NCBI GenBank assembly: GCA_017431515.1
Contig: JAFRKV010000049.1
Location: 1 to 39,264 of the forward strand
From: Lachnospiraceae bacterium
GTDB lineage: Bacteria > Bacillota > Clostridia > Lachnospirales > Lachnospiraceae
DNA length: 39,264 nucleotides
Reading direction: 5' to 3'
In this document: positions 1 through 8,528 of the stretch, one piece after another
How positions within the stretch are numbered: position 1 is the stretch's first letter
How the letters are laid out: each line of letters starts with the position of its first letter
Made by a program: the position numbers and the translations under genes
Notes under the pieces: model-generated
Database searches by the model: none
Told to the model about the DNA's origin: nothing
What the model saw: only the letters and a program-made list of their open reading frames with translations

Positions 1-141
1 AGCCGACTTTGGACTAATCTCTATGCTGGACTACTACACCGTAAGGTGTGTTACTTGTTAAGTTGATTGAACCGCCGTATACCGAACGGTACGTACGGTG
101 GTGTGAGAGGTCGGCGGTCATTGACCGCCTCCTACTCGATT
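1..141 (+). mobile_element. 3' end of a group II intron (domains V and VI)
   Basis: Domain V is visible at 71-102: a 9-bp helix (71-79 with 94-102), a 2-nt bulge CG at 92-93, a 4-bp upper helix and a GAAC loop at 84-87. Domain VI follows at 105-137, with GAGAGG pairing to CCTACTC around a bulged A at 134, the likely branch point. A GGCGGTC/GACCGCC stem caps it. A 3' splice site about 7 nt past the branch A puts the intron end near 140-142. The hairpin at 36-50 probably belongs to domain IV or its border with V. The reverse transcriptase ORF would lie upstream, outside the window. Pairing is seen directly; the intron class is not assigned. Confidence 0.85.
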
Positions 142-206
142 TCCGAAACAATGGAAAAAATTCAACTTTCCGGAAAAGGTTTCCCATTTTTCGCGTGCGG
201 CTTTTG

Positions 207-215
207 TGATACAAT
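207..215 (+). promoter_or_regulatory. Extended -10 promoter of the arabinose operon
   Basis: TG-A-TACAAT is an extended -10 element. The -35 region about 17 bp upstream is poor (T-rich), as often seen with extended -10 promoters. Transcription would start near 222 and give a leader of about 130 nt before the GTG start of the kinase. The promoter lies downstream of the intron end, so the operon does not depend on intron transcription. Confidence 0.5.
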
Positions 216-250
216 GACAGCAGGTTTCGGCTTGAAAAAAGTATGGAGGA

Positions 251-305
251 GCCAGATGCCGTTCGAACCCGCAATGCGGGTGAGATTACGGCATCGGGTG
301 CGAAC
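251..305 (+). ncRNA. Folded 5' leader RNA, candidate cis-regulator
   Basis: GATGCCG (255-261) pairs perfectly with CGGCATC (289-295), enclosing a second perfect hairpin CCCGC-AAT-GCGGG (268-280). GTTCGAACCC (261-270) can also pair with GGGTGCGAAC (296-305): nine pairs and one mismatch, crossing the first helix. The leader could therefore form a pseudoknot or switch between two folds. The kinase ribosome site (GGAGGAGGG, about 337-345) lies about 30 nt downstream. I do not recognise a known riboswitch class. The pairings are seen; the regulatory role is inference. Confidence 0.4.
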
Positions 306-350
306 CGGTATCATTCAGATGAAAAATAGCATAACGGAGGAGGGAAAAAA

Positions 351-1943
351 GTGGGAAACGCAAAGGAATTGATTGACAGCGGCAAAGCGGTGATGGGCTT
401 GGAATTCGGCTCCACGCGGATCAAGGCGGTCCTGATCGGTGATGATTACGCGCCGATTGCATCCGGCGCCTATGACTGGGAGAACCGGTTTGAGGACGGG
501 GTCTGGACCTACAGCCTGCAGGACATCCACGAGGGGATTCAGGACTGCTACCGGGATCTGCTGCGGGATGTGAAGGAGCAGTACGGTACGACGATCAAGA
601 GCCTGGCAGCCATCGGGATTTCCGGCATGATGCACGGCTATCTGCCCTTTGATGGGAAGGGCGAGTTGCTGGTGCCTTTCCGCACCTGGCGCAATACCAT
701 CACCGGGGAAGCGGCAGCGGCATTGACCAAGGAGTTCAATTTTAATATTCCCCAGAGATGGAGCATCGCCCATCTGTATCAGGCGATCCTGAACAAGGAG
801 CCCCATGTGAAGGACATCGCCCATTTCACGACACTGGCGGGATACATCCACTGGAAGCTGACGGGAGAGAAAGTGCTCGGCGTCGGCGAGGCTTCCGGTA
901 TGTTCCCGATTGATGACGCGACGGGGACGTTTGACACGGCGATGATCAAACGGTTCGACGAACTGATCGCGCCTCAGGGCTTCCCGTGGAAGCTGGAGGA
1001 GATCCTGCCGAAGGTGTTGAACGCAGGAGAAAAGGCAGGGACGCTTACGGCGGAAGGCGCGGCATTCCTGGATCCCAGCGGCAATCTTTCCGCAGGCATC
1101 CCGTTCTGCCCGCCGGAAGGAGACGCAGGCACCGGCATGGCGGCGACGAATTCCGTGGCGAAACGAACCGGAAATGTCTCGGCAGGGACGTCCTTTTTCG
1201 CAATGGTGGTTTTGGAGAAGCCGCTTTCCAAAGTCCATGAGGAACTTGATATCGTGGCGACTCCGGACGGCGCGCCGGTGGCTATGGCGCACTGCAACAA
1301 CGGCACGACGGACCTGAACGGCTGGGTCAATCTGTTTGGAGAATTTGCGAAAGCATCAGGCCATCCCATGGATGCGGGTGACCTCTACGGCCTGCTTTAC
1401 AATAAAGCCCTGGAGGGAAAGAAAAACTGCGGCGGACTGCTCGCTTATAACTATAACGCGGGAGAGGCCATCACCGGGCTGAATGCCGGGAGACCGCTTT
1501 TCGTGCGGACGCCGGACGCGGATTTTTCCCTGGCAAACTTTATGCGTTCCCATCTTTACGCATCCCTTTCCACGTTGAAGATCGGATGCGACATCCTGTT
1601 TAAAGAAGAAGGCGTGCAGGTGGATAAGCTCTACGGACACGGCGGATTCTTTAAGACCAAGGGCGTCGGTCAGTCCATGCTGGCGGCGGCGATGAATGCG
1701 CCGGTGGCTGTCATGAAGACGGCGGGCGAAGGCGGTCCCTGGGGGATGGCGCTTCTGGCAGCCTATATGATCAACGGCAGCGGCGCTGATCTCGGCAGCT
1801 TCCTGTCGGACAAGGTGTTCGGCGGCGAATCCGGCGATGTGATGAACCCGGATCCGGAAGATGTGAAAGGGTTTGATGAGTACATTGAAGTCTACAAGAA
1901 AACGCTCCCGGCGGAAGCCGCGGCAGCTGCTTTTGAACTGTAG
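351..1943 (+). CDS. FGGY-family carbohydrate kinase, probable L-ribulokinase
   Basis: Predicted cytoplasmic sugar kinase that phosphorylates L-ribulose to L-ribulose-5-phosphate; the substrate is inferred from araA and araD in the same operon. The GTG start is preceded by GGAGGAGGG at suitable spacing. The 530-aa length fits the FGGY fold. Near the N-terminus the first phosphate-binding motif is visible (EFGSTRIK, residues 18-25, Glu where many members have Asp). The catalytic Asp is probably D258 in PPEGDAGTG, followed by the GNVSAGTS loop at about 274-281. A Gly-rich ATP-binding stretch (GEGGPWG) lies near residue 460. It does not look like classical AraB; it resembles the separate FGGY kinases found in Clostridia arabinose operons. 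A xylulokinase role is the main alternative. Confidence 0.85.
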   Translation: MGNAKELIDSGKAVMGLEFGSTRIKAVLIGDDYAPIASGAYDWENRFEDGVWTYSLQDIHEGIQDCYRDLLRDVKEQYGTTIKSLAAIGISGMMHGYLPFDGKGELLVPFRTWRNTITGEAAAALTKEFNFNIPQRWSIAHLYQAILNKEPHVKDIAHFTTLAGYIHWKLTGEKVLGVGEASGMFPIDDATGTFDTAMIKRFDELIAPQGFPWKLEEILPKVLNAGEKAGTLTAEGAAFLDPSGNLSAGIPFCPPEGDAGTGMAATNSVAKRTGNVSAGTSFFAMVVLEKPLSKVHEELDIVATPDGAPVAMAHCNNGTTDLNGWVNLFGEFAKASGHPMDAGDLYGLLYNKALEGKKNCGGLLAYNYNAGEAITGLNAGRPLFVRTPDADFSLANFMRSHLYASLSTLKIGCDILFKEEGVQVDKLYGHGGFFKTKGVGQSMLAAAMNAPVAVMKTAGEGGPWGMALLAAYMINGSGADLGSFLSDKVFGGESGDVMNPDPEDVKGFDEYIEVYKKTLPAEAAAAAFEL

Positions 1944-2015
1944 TGGCACTGGAAGCGATGAGTTTCGTGACAACGGATGTGATGAGTCTTAGCGAGTAAA
2001 AAGAAAGGAGACAAT

Positions 2016-2840
2016 ATGGATAACAAGGAACTGATGAAAACCGCGAACGAAGTCCGTAAAGGGATCGTCACGGCAACGTATCACGCAAAGAGCGGACACC
2101 CGGGAGGATCTCTTTCGGCAGCCGATCTTTACACATACCTTTACTTTGAGGAGATGAACATTGACCCCAAAGATCCGAAGAAAGCGGATCGGGATCGCTT
2201 CGTCCTTTCCAAAGGACACACGGCGCCGGGCTTTTATTCGACGCTTGCGAACCGCGGCTTTTTCCCGGTGAAGGATCTGGAGACCCTGCGCCATACGGGA
2301 TCCTACCTTCAGGGACATCCGGACATGAAGCATATCCCCGGCGTGGATATGAGCTCCGGGTCGCTCGGACAGGGACTTTCCGCAGCAGTCGGCATGGCGC
2401 TGGCAGGAAAGATGGACAATAAGGATTACCGCGTATACTGCCTCTGCGGCGACGGCGAGATCCAGGAGGGACAGATCTGGGAAGCTTCCATGTTTGCCGG
2501 CTTCCGCAAGCTGGACAACCTGGTGGTGATCGTGGACAACAACAATCTCCAGATCGACGGACCCATTGACGAGGTCTGCTCCCCCTATCCCATTGACAAG
2601 AAATTCGAGGCCTTCAATTTCCATGTGATCAACATCAACGGCAATGACTTTGACGAGATCCGCAGCGCCTTCAAAGAGGCGAGAGAGACGAAGGGCATGC
2701 CGACGGCGATCATCGCGAAGACTGTGAAGGGCAAAGGCGTTTCCTTTATGGAGAATCAGGTGGGCTGGCACGGTAAAGCGCCGAACGAGGAAGAGTACCA
2801 TCAGGCAATGGACGAACTGTCAAAAGGAGGTGCTGCATAA
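2016..2840 (+). CDS. Transketolase, N-terminal (TPP-binding) subunit
   Basis: First half of a split transketolase (274 aa); with the next gene it transfers two-carbon units between pentose phosphates in the cytoplasm. The TPP/Mg motif is clear: GDGEIQEGQ near residues 148-156, ending in VDNNN near 174-178. A conserved His lies in KGHTAPGFY (about 67-75). The ribosome site is AAAGGAG before ATG. Its stop overlaps the next start (TAATG), indicating translational coupling and equal subunit supply. Placement between the kinase and araA suggests it is dedicated to carrying arabinose-derived xylulose-5-phosphate into the pentose phosphate pathway. Split subunits are common in Firmicutes and archaea. 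Confidence 0.95.
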   Translation: MDNKELMKTANEVRKGIVTATYHAKSGHPGGSLSAADLYTYLYFEEMNIDPKDPKKADRDRFVLSKGHTAPGFYSTLANRGFFPVKDLETLRHTGSYLQGHPDMKHIPGVDMSSGSLGQGLSAAVGMALAGKMDNKDYRVYCLCGDGEIQEGQIWEASMFAGFRKLDNLVVIVDNNNLQIDGPIDEVCSPYPIDKKFEAFNFHVININGNDFDEIRSAFKEARETKGMPTAIIAKTVKGKGVSFMENQVGWHGKAPNEEEYHQAMDELSKGGAA

Positions 2841-3778
2841 TGGCTGACGTAAAGAAGATTGCAACCCGTGAGAGTTACGGTAACGCCCTTGCGGAGCTTG
2901 GAAAAGAAAAAGAAGCTCTCGTCGTATTGGATGCGGACCTTGCGGGCGCGACCAAGACAGGTATTTTCAAGAAAGCATTCCCGGATCGTTTCATCGACTG
3001 CGGGATCGCAGAGTGTGATATGGCAGGTATTGCAGCAGGACTTGCGACCTGCGGCAAAGTGCCGTTCATGAGCTCCTTTGCCATGTTTGCGGCAGGGCGC
3101 GCTTACGAGCAGGTGCGCAACTCCATCGGCTATCCGCACCTCAATGTGAAGATCGGCGCCACCCATGCGGGTATTTCTGTCGGCGAGGACGGCGCGTCCC
3201 ATCAGTGTCTCGAGGACCTGGCGTTGATGCGTGAGATCCCGGGGATGGTGGTGATCAACCCCAGTGATGATATTGAAGCAAAGGCAGCAGTACGCGCAGC
3301 CTATGAACATGAGGGACCGGTTTACATGCGTTTCGGGCGCGCGGCAGTTCCGGTGATCAACGACAATGCAGATTACAAGTTTGAGATCGGCAAGGGCGTG
3401 CTTTTAAAAGAAGGAAAGGATCTGACGATCATCGCAACGGGACTTTGCGTGCCCGAAGCGTTGGGTGCGGCGGAACTTCTCAAGGCAAAAGGGATTGACG
3501 CGGAAGTGATCAACATCCATACCATTAAGCCGTTGGATGAAGAACTGGTGCTTGCGTCCGCAAAGAAGACCGGACGTGTCTTTACGGCAGAAGAGCATTC
3601 GATCCTCGGCGGATTGGGCAGCGCGGTGGCGGAAGTGCTTTCCGAGAAATGCCCGACGAAGCTGACCCGGATCGGCGTCAATGATGTATTCGGCGAGTCC
3701 GGACCGGCCGCGGAGCTCATTCATAAATACGGTCTGGATGCGGAAGGCATCGCAAAGAAGATCGAAGAAACGAGATAA
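2840..3778 (+). CDS. Transketolase, C-terminal subunit
   Basis: Second half of the split transketolase (312 aa), containing the pyrimidine-binding and C-terminal domains. The catalytic-type Glu that activates TPP is in GIAECDMAGIAAG (about residues 54-66). The conserved sequence GEDGASHQCLEDLALMR follows, then the regulatory-fold C-terminal domain ending in the FGESGPAAEL region. It starts inside the previous stop codon (TAATG) and ends in a TAATG overlap region with the araA gene. No part of the family fold appears to be missing. Function as a heterodimer or heterotetramer with the preceding product is established for this family. Confidence 0.95.
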   Translation: MADVKKIATRESYGNALAELGKEKEALVVLDADLAGATKTGIFKKAFPDRFIDCGIAECDMAGIAAGLATCGKVPFMSSFAMFAAGRAYEQVRNSIGYPHLNVKIGATHAGISVGEDGASHQCLEDLALMREIPGMVVINPSDDIEAKAAVRAAYEHEGPVYMRFGRAAVPVINDNADYKFEIGKGVLLKEGKDLTIIATGLCVPEALGAAELLKAKGIDAEVINIHTIKPLDEELVLASAKKTGRVFTAEEHSILGGLGSAVAEVLSEKCPTKLTRIGVNDVFGESGPAAELIHKYGLDAEGIAKKIEETR

Positions 3779-3789
3779 TGGAGGCAATG

Positions 3790-5244
3790 ATGAGTAACAA
3801 AAGCAAACTGTATTTTATCCCGGGCAGTCAGGATCTGTATGGCGAGGAGTGTTTGGCCGAGGTGCGGAAAGACTGCCAGAAGATGGTGCAATTTCTGAAC
3901 GGAAAGCTTTCGGACGTGGCGGAAGTGGTGCTGATGCCCACGGTGGAGACCTCGAGGATCTGCGTGGAGGACATCCGGGCGGCGGAGAATGATGACGACT
4001 GTGTCGGCGTCATCACCTGGATGCACACGTTCTCGCCGGCCAAGATGTGGATCAAGGGACTGCAGATCCTGCGGAAACCCTTGCTGCATCTGCATACCCA
4101 GGCGAATGAGCGCCTGCCCTACAGCGAGATCGACATGGATTTCATGAATCTCAATCAGGCGGCGCACGGGGATCGCGAGTACGGGTTTATTCTGGCGCGG
4201 CTTGGCATCCCGCATGAGGTGGTTGCGGGCTTTTATCAGCATGAGGATGTGGTGGAAAAGATCCGCCGTTTTGCCCATGTGGCATCTGCCATTGCGTGCG
4301 GCAGGAACCTCACGGTGGCGACCTTCGGCAACAACATGCGTGACGTGGCGGTGACTGACGGCAACCGCCTGGAGTGCGAGATCAAATACGGCTGGGAGAT
4401 CAAATACTGGGGGATCGGTGAGATCGCTTCCCTCGCCAACAGCCTTTCCGAAGACGAGATCGACCAGAAAATGGGAGAGTATCAGTCGAAGTACACCATG
4501 GCCACTGACAACCGGGAAGCGGTGCGGGAGCAGGCAAAGTACGAAGTGGCGTTGGAGACTTTTATGCAGCAGAACGGTGTGGGCGCCTTTACGGACACGT
4601 TCCAGGATCTGCACGGACTGAAGCAGCTTCCGGGTCTGGCTTCCCAGAACCTGATGGCAAAGGGCATCGGTTTCGGACCGGAAGGAGATTACAAGATCAG
4701 CGCCCTTTCCGCAGTGCTGATGAAGATGTCGGAAGGCAGAGAGGGTGCTACCGGATTTATCGAGGATTATACCTACGATCTGCAAAAGGGACAGGAGCTG
4801 GAGCTGGCTTCCCACATGCTGGAGGTGCCGCCGGCGTTTGCGGCGACGAAGCCGGAGATTCAGGTGCATCCTTTGGGGATCGGCGGAAAGGAAGACCCGG
4901 CGCGTCTGGTGTTTGACGGCGTGACCGGCGACGGGATTCAGGTGACTTTGATCGACCTCGGGGATCATTTCCGGATCATCTGTGCGGACATCGAGCTGGT
5001 AAAGCAGCCGGAGCCCATGCCGAAGCTTCCTGTGGCGCGGATCATGTACCGCCACAAACCGGATTTTGCCATCGGCACCGCGGCGTGGTGCTATGCGGGC
5101 GGCGCCCATCATTCCGTGGTTTCCACGGCGCTGACGAGAGAAGATATCGCCATGTTTGCGCGGCTCACGGGGACGGAACTGATCACCATCGGCGACGATA
5201 CCACAGAAGCGGATCTGCAGAAGTTTTTTACACCGGGGAGGTAA
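3790..5244 (+). CDS. araA: L-arabinose isomerase
   Basis: Converts L-arabinose to L-ribulose in the cytoplasm. Start choice: GGAGG at 3780-3784 is 5 nt before ATG 3790; ATGs at 3787 and 3778 (overlapping the previous stop) are also in frame but poorly spaced. The protein opens with the family signature PGSQDLYGEE (11-20). Metal and active-site residues match E. coli AraA: E298 in GPEGDYK, E325 in FIEDYTYD, H342 in SHMLEVPP, and the His pair in the GGAHHSV segment near the C-terminus. Length of about 484 aa is normal. It lies between the transketolase genes and araD, which completes a kinase-isomerase-epimerase set in one operon. Confidence 0.97.
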   Translation: MSNKSKLYFIPGSQDLYGEECLAEVRKDCQKMVQFLNGKLSDVAEVVLMPTVETSRICVEDIRAAENDDDCVGVITWMHTFSPAKMWIKGLQILRKPLLHLHTQANERLPYSEIDMDFMNLNQAAHGDREYGFILARLGIPHEVVAGFYQHEDVVEKIRRFAHVASAIACGRNLTVATFGNNMRDVAVTDGNRLECEIKYGWEIKYWGIGEIASLANSLSEDEIDQKMGEYQSKYTMATDNREAVREQAKYEVALETFMQQNGVGAFTDTFQDLHGLKQLPGLASQNLMAKGIGFGPEGDYKISALSAVLMKMSEGREGATGFIEDYTYDLQKGQELELASHMLEVPPAFAATKPEIQVHPLGIGGKEDPARLVFDGVTGDGIQVTLIDLGDHFRIICADIELVKQPEPMPKLPVARIMYRHKPDFAIGTAAWCYAGGAHHSVVSTALTREDIAMFARLTGTELITIGDDTTEADLQKFFTPGR

Positions 5245-5247
5245 GAC

Positions 5248-5940
5248 ATGCTGGAGCAATTAAAAAAAGAGGTTTATGAAGCCAATATGGAACTGCCGAA
5301 GCGCGGCCTCATCACGTATACCTGGGGCAATGTTTCCGGGATCGACCGGGAGAGCGGCTACTTCGTCATCAAGCCCAGCGGCGTGGATTATGACAAACTG
5401 ACGCCGGAGGACATGGTGGTGATGGATCTGGAAGGGAACCGCATTGAAGGGAAATATAAGCCCTCCAGTGATACCGCGACCCACATCGAGCTTTATAAAA
5501 AATACGAGGTCATCGGCGGCATCGTGCATACCCATTCGCCGGAGGCGGTTGCCTGGGCCCAGGCGGGACGTGACATCCCGTTGTATGGCACCACCCATGC
5601 GGATTATTTCCTCGGACCGATCCCCTGCGCGCGGAATCTGACCACGGAGGAGATCAACGAGGCGTATGAAAAGAACACGGGTCTTGTGATCATTGAGACC
5701 TTTGAAGGCCGTGGCATTCAGCCGCAGTATACCCCGGCAGTGCTTTGTCAGAACCATGGCCCCTTTACCTGGGGGAAAGACGCGGCAGAGGCGGTGCATA
5801 ACGCAGTGGTGCTGGAAGAGGTGGCGAAGATGGCGCGCAACACGGAGGCGCTGAATCCGAATGTGAAGCCGGCGCCGGACAACATCAAGGAAAAGCATTT
5901 CTACCGGAAGCACGGGGAGAATGCTTACTACGGGCAGTAA
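5248..5940 (+). CDS. araD: L-ribulose-5-phosphate 4-epimerase
   Basis: Class II aldolase-fold enzyme that interconverts L-ribulose-5-phosphate and D-xylulose-5-phosphate. The zinc ligands H94, H96 (in VHTHSPEA) and H170 (QNHGPF) and the nearby D75 are offset by one from E. coli AraD (His95, His97, His171, Asp76). Substrate-loop residues GNVSG (27-31) and KPSG (42-45) are present. The 230-aa length is typical. It starts 3 nt after the araA stop with GGGGAGG upstream, so the two genes are co-translated. The product is the substrate of the transketolase encoded upstream. Confidence 0.97.
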   Translation: MLEQLKKEVYEANMELPKRGLITYTWGNVSGIDRESGYFVIKPSGVDYDKLTPEDMVVMDLEGNRIEGKYKPSSDTATHIELYKKYEVIGGIVHTHSPEAVAWAQAGRDIPLYGTTHADYFLGPIPCARNLTTEEINEAYEKNTGLVIIETFEGRGIQPQYTPAVLCQNHGPFTWGKDAAEAVHNAVVLEEVAKMARNTEALNPNVKPAPDNIKEKHFYRKHGENAYYGQ

Positions 5941-5946
5941 ACTTTC

Positions 5947-6201
5947 ATGGAACAAAGCACGGGCAGGGTCTGCAGGCAGTGTCTTCTTCGGGATCTGGCC
6001 GAAGAGGATCAGAAGGACTTGAAAAAATATCTGGCGGTCATTAAGCCGGAGGACCGGGCGAGTGAGGCGCTTTATGAAGAACGCCTTGCTGTCTGCCGCG
6101 GCTGCGAAAAGCTTTCCGAAGCGACCTGCGAAGCCTGCGGATGCTATGTGGAGATCCGCGCCTATGCAGCGAAAAACCGCTGCCCAAAGAAGAAGTGGTA
6201 G
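5947..6201 (+). CDS. Small cysteine-rich protein, DUF6171-like
   Basis: An 84-aa protein of unknown function. Eight cysteines stand out: a CRQC pair (9, 12), a CRGC pair (50, 53) and a C-terminal cluster CEACGC ending in CPKKKW. This layout suggests zinc binding. The C-terminal pattern (CGCYVEIRAYAAKNRCPKKKW-like) resembles the Firmicutes family annotated as DUF6171, recalled from memory. It starts 6 nt after araD without a clear Shine-Dalgarno, so it probably depends on coupling to araD translation. It is probably a passenger at the operon end. No reaction can be assigned. Confidence 0.7.
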   Translation: MEQSTGRVCRQCLLRDLAEEDQKDLKKYLAVIKPEDRASEALYEERLAVCRGCEKLSEATCEACGCYVEIRAYAAKNRCPKKKW

Positions 6202-6222
6202 AGCACGAGCAGGAGGAGAGAG

Positions 6223-6603
6223 ATGAATCAGGCAATCAAAACCAAGGATGCGCCGGCGGCCATCGGACCGTATTCCCAGGCCATCAGAAGCGGCAACACA
6301 ATCTATGTATCGGGACAGATCCCCATTGATCCGGCGACAGGCGAATTTGCAGGGGCGGATATTAAGACCCAGACCAGACAGAGTCTGACTAACATCAAAA
6401 ACATCCTTGCCGCAGCAGGGGCAAAGATGTCTGATGTGGTGAAGACCACAGTCCTGTTATCCGATATTGGCAATTTTACGGCGATGAATGAAGTCTATGC
6501 GGAATTCTTTACCGAACCGTTTCCGGCCCGCGCGGCATTTCAGACCGCTGCCATCCCGAAGGGGGCTTTGGTGGAGATCGAAGCGATCGCGGTGGTGGAG
6601 TAG
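6223..6603 (+). CDS. ridA: RidA family enamine/imine deaminase
   Basis: A 126-aa RidA/YjgF/UK114 protein. This trimeric family hydrolyses reactive 2-aminoacrylate-type enamines released by PLP enzymes. Signatures visible: AAIGPYSQAI (12-21), YVSGQIP (28-34), the essential Arg R103 in PFPARAAFQ, and the C-terminal GALVEIEAIAVVE. The ribosome site AGGAGGAGAG precedes ATG. It is probably co-transcribed with the arabinose genes, although its function is general metabolite repair; two PLP aminotransferases lie far downstream in another operon. It is separated by 5 bp from the convergent gene at 6609. Confidence 0.95.
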   Translation: MNQAIKTKDAPAAIGPYSQAIRSGNTIYVSGQIPIDPATGEFAGADIKTQTRQSLTNIKNILAAAGAKMSDVVKTTVLLSDIGNFTAMNEVYAEFFTEPFPARAAFQTAAIPKGALVEIEAIAVVE

Positions 6604-6608
6604 CAATC

Positions 6609-7646
6609 CTACCCCTCAAAAGACACGTTACAGACAAAGCTGCTTTGCGGTGCGGAAGAGAGCGCCGTGAAGCAGTTTTCGTTTCCGCCTTTTTCGTATA
6701 GATACGAGATCATGCTTTTCAGATAATCCATGTCAGCGCGGGTGATCTCTTTCTGCTCCGAATGGCGGTGTTTCTGCACCATTTCCTTGAAGTCTTCTTC
6801 GCTCATGTGAGGAGATGCCATCTCAAGCCCCTCTATCTGGACAAGGGTCTCCTCCAGCATTTCCATGGCTTCTTCCTCCGCATCATCGAAAAATGCCTGC
6901 ATTTCTTCCTGCATCTCGGCAGACAGCAGCTCAGCCTGCTCTTCGGACTGTGCTTTGGCCTCTGCCGCGGCAAGTTCTTCTGCCAAGGCTTCTTTCATTG
7001 CTTTCCGCTCTTCTTCCGACTCTGCCAGGACTTCCTCCTGGCCTTCGATGAGCCGTTCCTCTGCCTGAGAAAGGAGAGAAGCAGCAGCATCACCGTTTGC
7101 GCTGTCCTCTGCTTCCTGATCCAGATGGTTCTTTGCGTATTCTTCGATCTCCAGATGCCGCTGCTTCCGGCGGGCGGCGATCTCCATCCGCTTCGCGTGG
7201 TTGAGTGCGATGGCGATTTCCTCTTCGTCCGCATCCTTGGCGGCCAGCTTCCGTTTTAATTCCACCACCTTGCGTTTCGCCTGAGAGACGGCTTTTCCTG
7301 CGGCTACCGCGTTCTTCGCGCGGAAGATCTGGGCGGAGATCTCCTTGAAGTTGTAGGAGAGCTTCTTTTTCGTCGTGGTTTTCTCTTCCTTTTTGGAGGT
7401 CTTCGCAGCAGGCTTCAGTTGATTGGCCTCTTCCGCAGCCTGACGAAGGCGTCTTGCGAAGGCGGACTGTTTTGCGGCTTCGTGGGGATCGTTTTTCTCG
7501 GCCGGATGGATGCCGGTGCCGGAAAGATGCAGGGCGTTTTGATGCAGAGCGGTCTGTCCCGGGAACAGTGTATGGGATTGCCCGGACATGGCGGAGCCGC
7601 GGGATGGATCGGAATGTAAATAAGACGGATAGACAGATAGATTCAT
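6609..7646 (-). CDS. Charged coiled-coil protein, function unknown
   Basis: A 345-aa soluble protein with no signal peptide. I chose ATG 7646 because GGAGGG lies 6 nt upstream; an in-frame upstream extension has no ribosome site. Residues about 1-60 are low-complexity and polar. A basic region (KKEEKTTTKKK) then precedes a conserved-looking core (YNFKEISAQIFRAKNAVAAGKAV, about residues 95-120 in parts). A long Glu/Ala-rich coiled coil fills most of the C-terminal half. Similar proteins occur in Lachnospiraceae as hypotheticals (recalled, not checked). Upstream on this strand, at 7708-7715, GCCGATAT matches seven of eight bases of a flagellar sigma-28 -10 element, but no convincing TAAA -35 accompanies it. 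Possible cytoskeletal or motility-linked role is speculation. Confidence 0.7.
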   Translation of the reverse strand: MNLSVYPSYLHSDPSRGSAMSGQSHTLFPGQTALHQNALHLSGTGIHPAEKNDPHEAAKQSAFARRLRQAAEEANQLKPAAKTSKKEEKTTTKKKLSYNFKEISAQIFRAKNAVAAGKAVSQAKRKVVELKRKLAAKDADEEEIAIALNHAKRMEIAARRKQRHLEIEEYAKNHLDQEAEDSANGDAAASLLSQAEERLIEGQEEVLAESEEERKAMKEALAEELAAAEAKAQSEEQAELLSAEMQEEMQAFFDDAEEEAMEMLEETLVQIEGLEMASPHMSEEDFKEMVQKHRHSEQKEITRADMDYLKSMISYLYEKGGNENCFTALSSAPQSSFVCNVSFEG

Positions 7647-7772
7647 AGTGTACCCTCCCTGGTAACTGTTTTGCGCTTCCGTGCGCAAAGATATTATTCC
7701 ATTATCTATATCGGCAGGACGTTCTGAAAACTGAAGAGGATTGACGGTATGAGGTAGTTTTTTGATGGTTAA

Positions 7773-8313
7773 TATGTTATTATTTACATATTTACCGGCG
7801 GCATGCCTGAAGTGGTGCAGGGGGTTGCCGACAAACGCCCGCCGGAAGAACTCCGAAATATTCAGAAACAGATTCTTTCCGATTATGCTCTTGATATTTC
7901 AAAACATGCGGATTCATCGATCCTTGGACGGATTCACCAGGTATGGTATTCCGTGCCGCAGCTGCTCGCAAAAAGCAATAAAAAGTTTATCTATGGGGAT
8001 ATTCAAAAAGGCGCAAGGGCAAAAGATTTTGAGTTAGCCATTCAGTGGCTTCTTGATGCGGGACTCATCTACAGAATCCCAAGAGTGAGACAGACCGGAG
8101 TTCCGCTCAAGTTTTATGAGGACTTTTCAGCATTCAAACTGTTTCTGCTGGATCATGGTCTGATGGGGGCAATGACGGATGCTCCTATTACAGAGATTCT
8201 GGTGCAGATGGATGGAACGCTGGTTCCGGTTGAAGTGAAGGCCGAGGAGAATCTCAGTGAATCTTCCTTTATATGCGGCGGGTCGGTTAGAGGACGCCTG
8301 TAGTAAAGGATGA
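7773..8313 (+). pseudogene. Remnant of an AAA ATPase with DUF4143 domain
   Basis: From 7773 the frame reads IYIFTGGMPEVVQ, the conserved segment of DUF4143-containing ATPases, then about 160 residues including ISKHADSSILGRI, VWYSVPQLLAKSNKKFIY and the C-terminal LVPVEVKAEENL motif. The N-terminal Walker ATPase is absent: a stop (TAA 7770-7772) lies directly upstream. After AEENL the sequence jumps. A shifted frame then gives VNLPLYAAGRLED, the usual C-terminus of such proteins, up to the stop at 8311-8313. So the gene has lost its 5' half and has an internal deletion with a frameshift. An ATG at 7803 gives an apparent 166-aa ORF that is unlikely to be functional. Confidence 0.75.
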
Positions 8314-8390
8314 AGAGTATCGCTTTAGGAAAAGAAAAGTACGGTCTGCCTGAAAAAGAAGAATGGCAGCCGACACATTTTATCAGATGA
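8310..8390 (+). other. Short ORF in decayed region before the HD-GYP gene
   Basis: A 26-codon ORF begins with ATG overlapping the end of the pseudogene and reads KEKYGLPEKEEWQPTHFIR near its end. There is no convincing ribosome site. The stretch 8391-8528 holds no other supportable gene. The whole 7690-8520 segment looks like eroded coding DNA. Confidence 0.2.
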
Positions 8391-8528
8391 GATGGAGAAC
8401 GCTTTCAAAGACGGAATGACGTTGAAGTAATATGCTAAGATGTGATGCGTATCGGGAAAAATGCCTTTCTGCGTCATAATCGTCAATGGAAGTACTTTGT
8501 GAAAAGATTGGAATAGTAGAGGGAAAGC

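Noticed and set aside
3721-5259. A 512-codon open frame on the minus strand opposite araA
   Set aside because: araA on the plus strand has full catalytic residues and a ribosome site. The opposite frame is rich in Arg/His/Leu as expected for a shadow of a GC-biased gene, with no motif.
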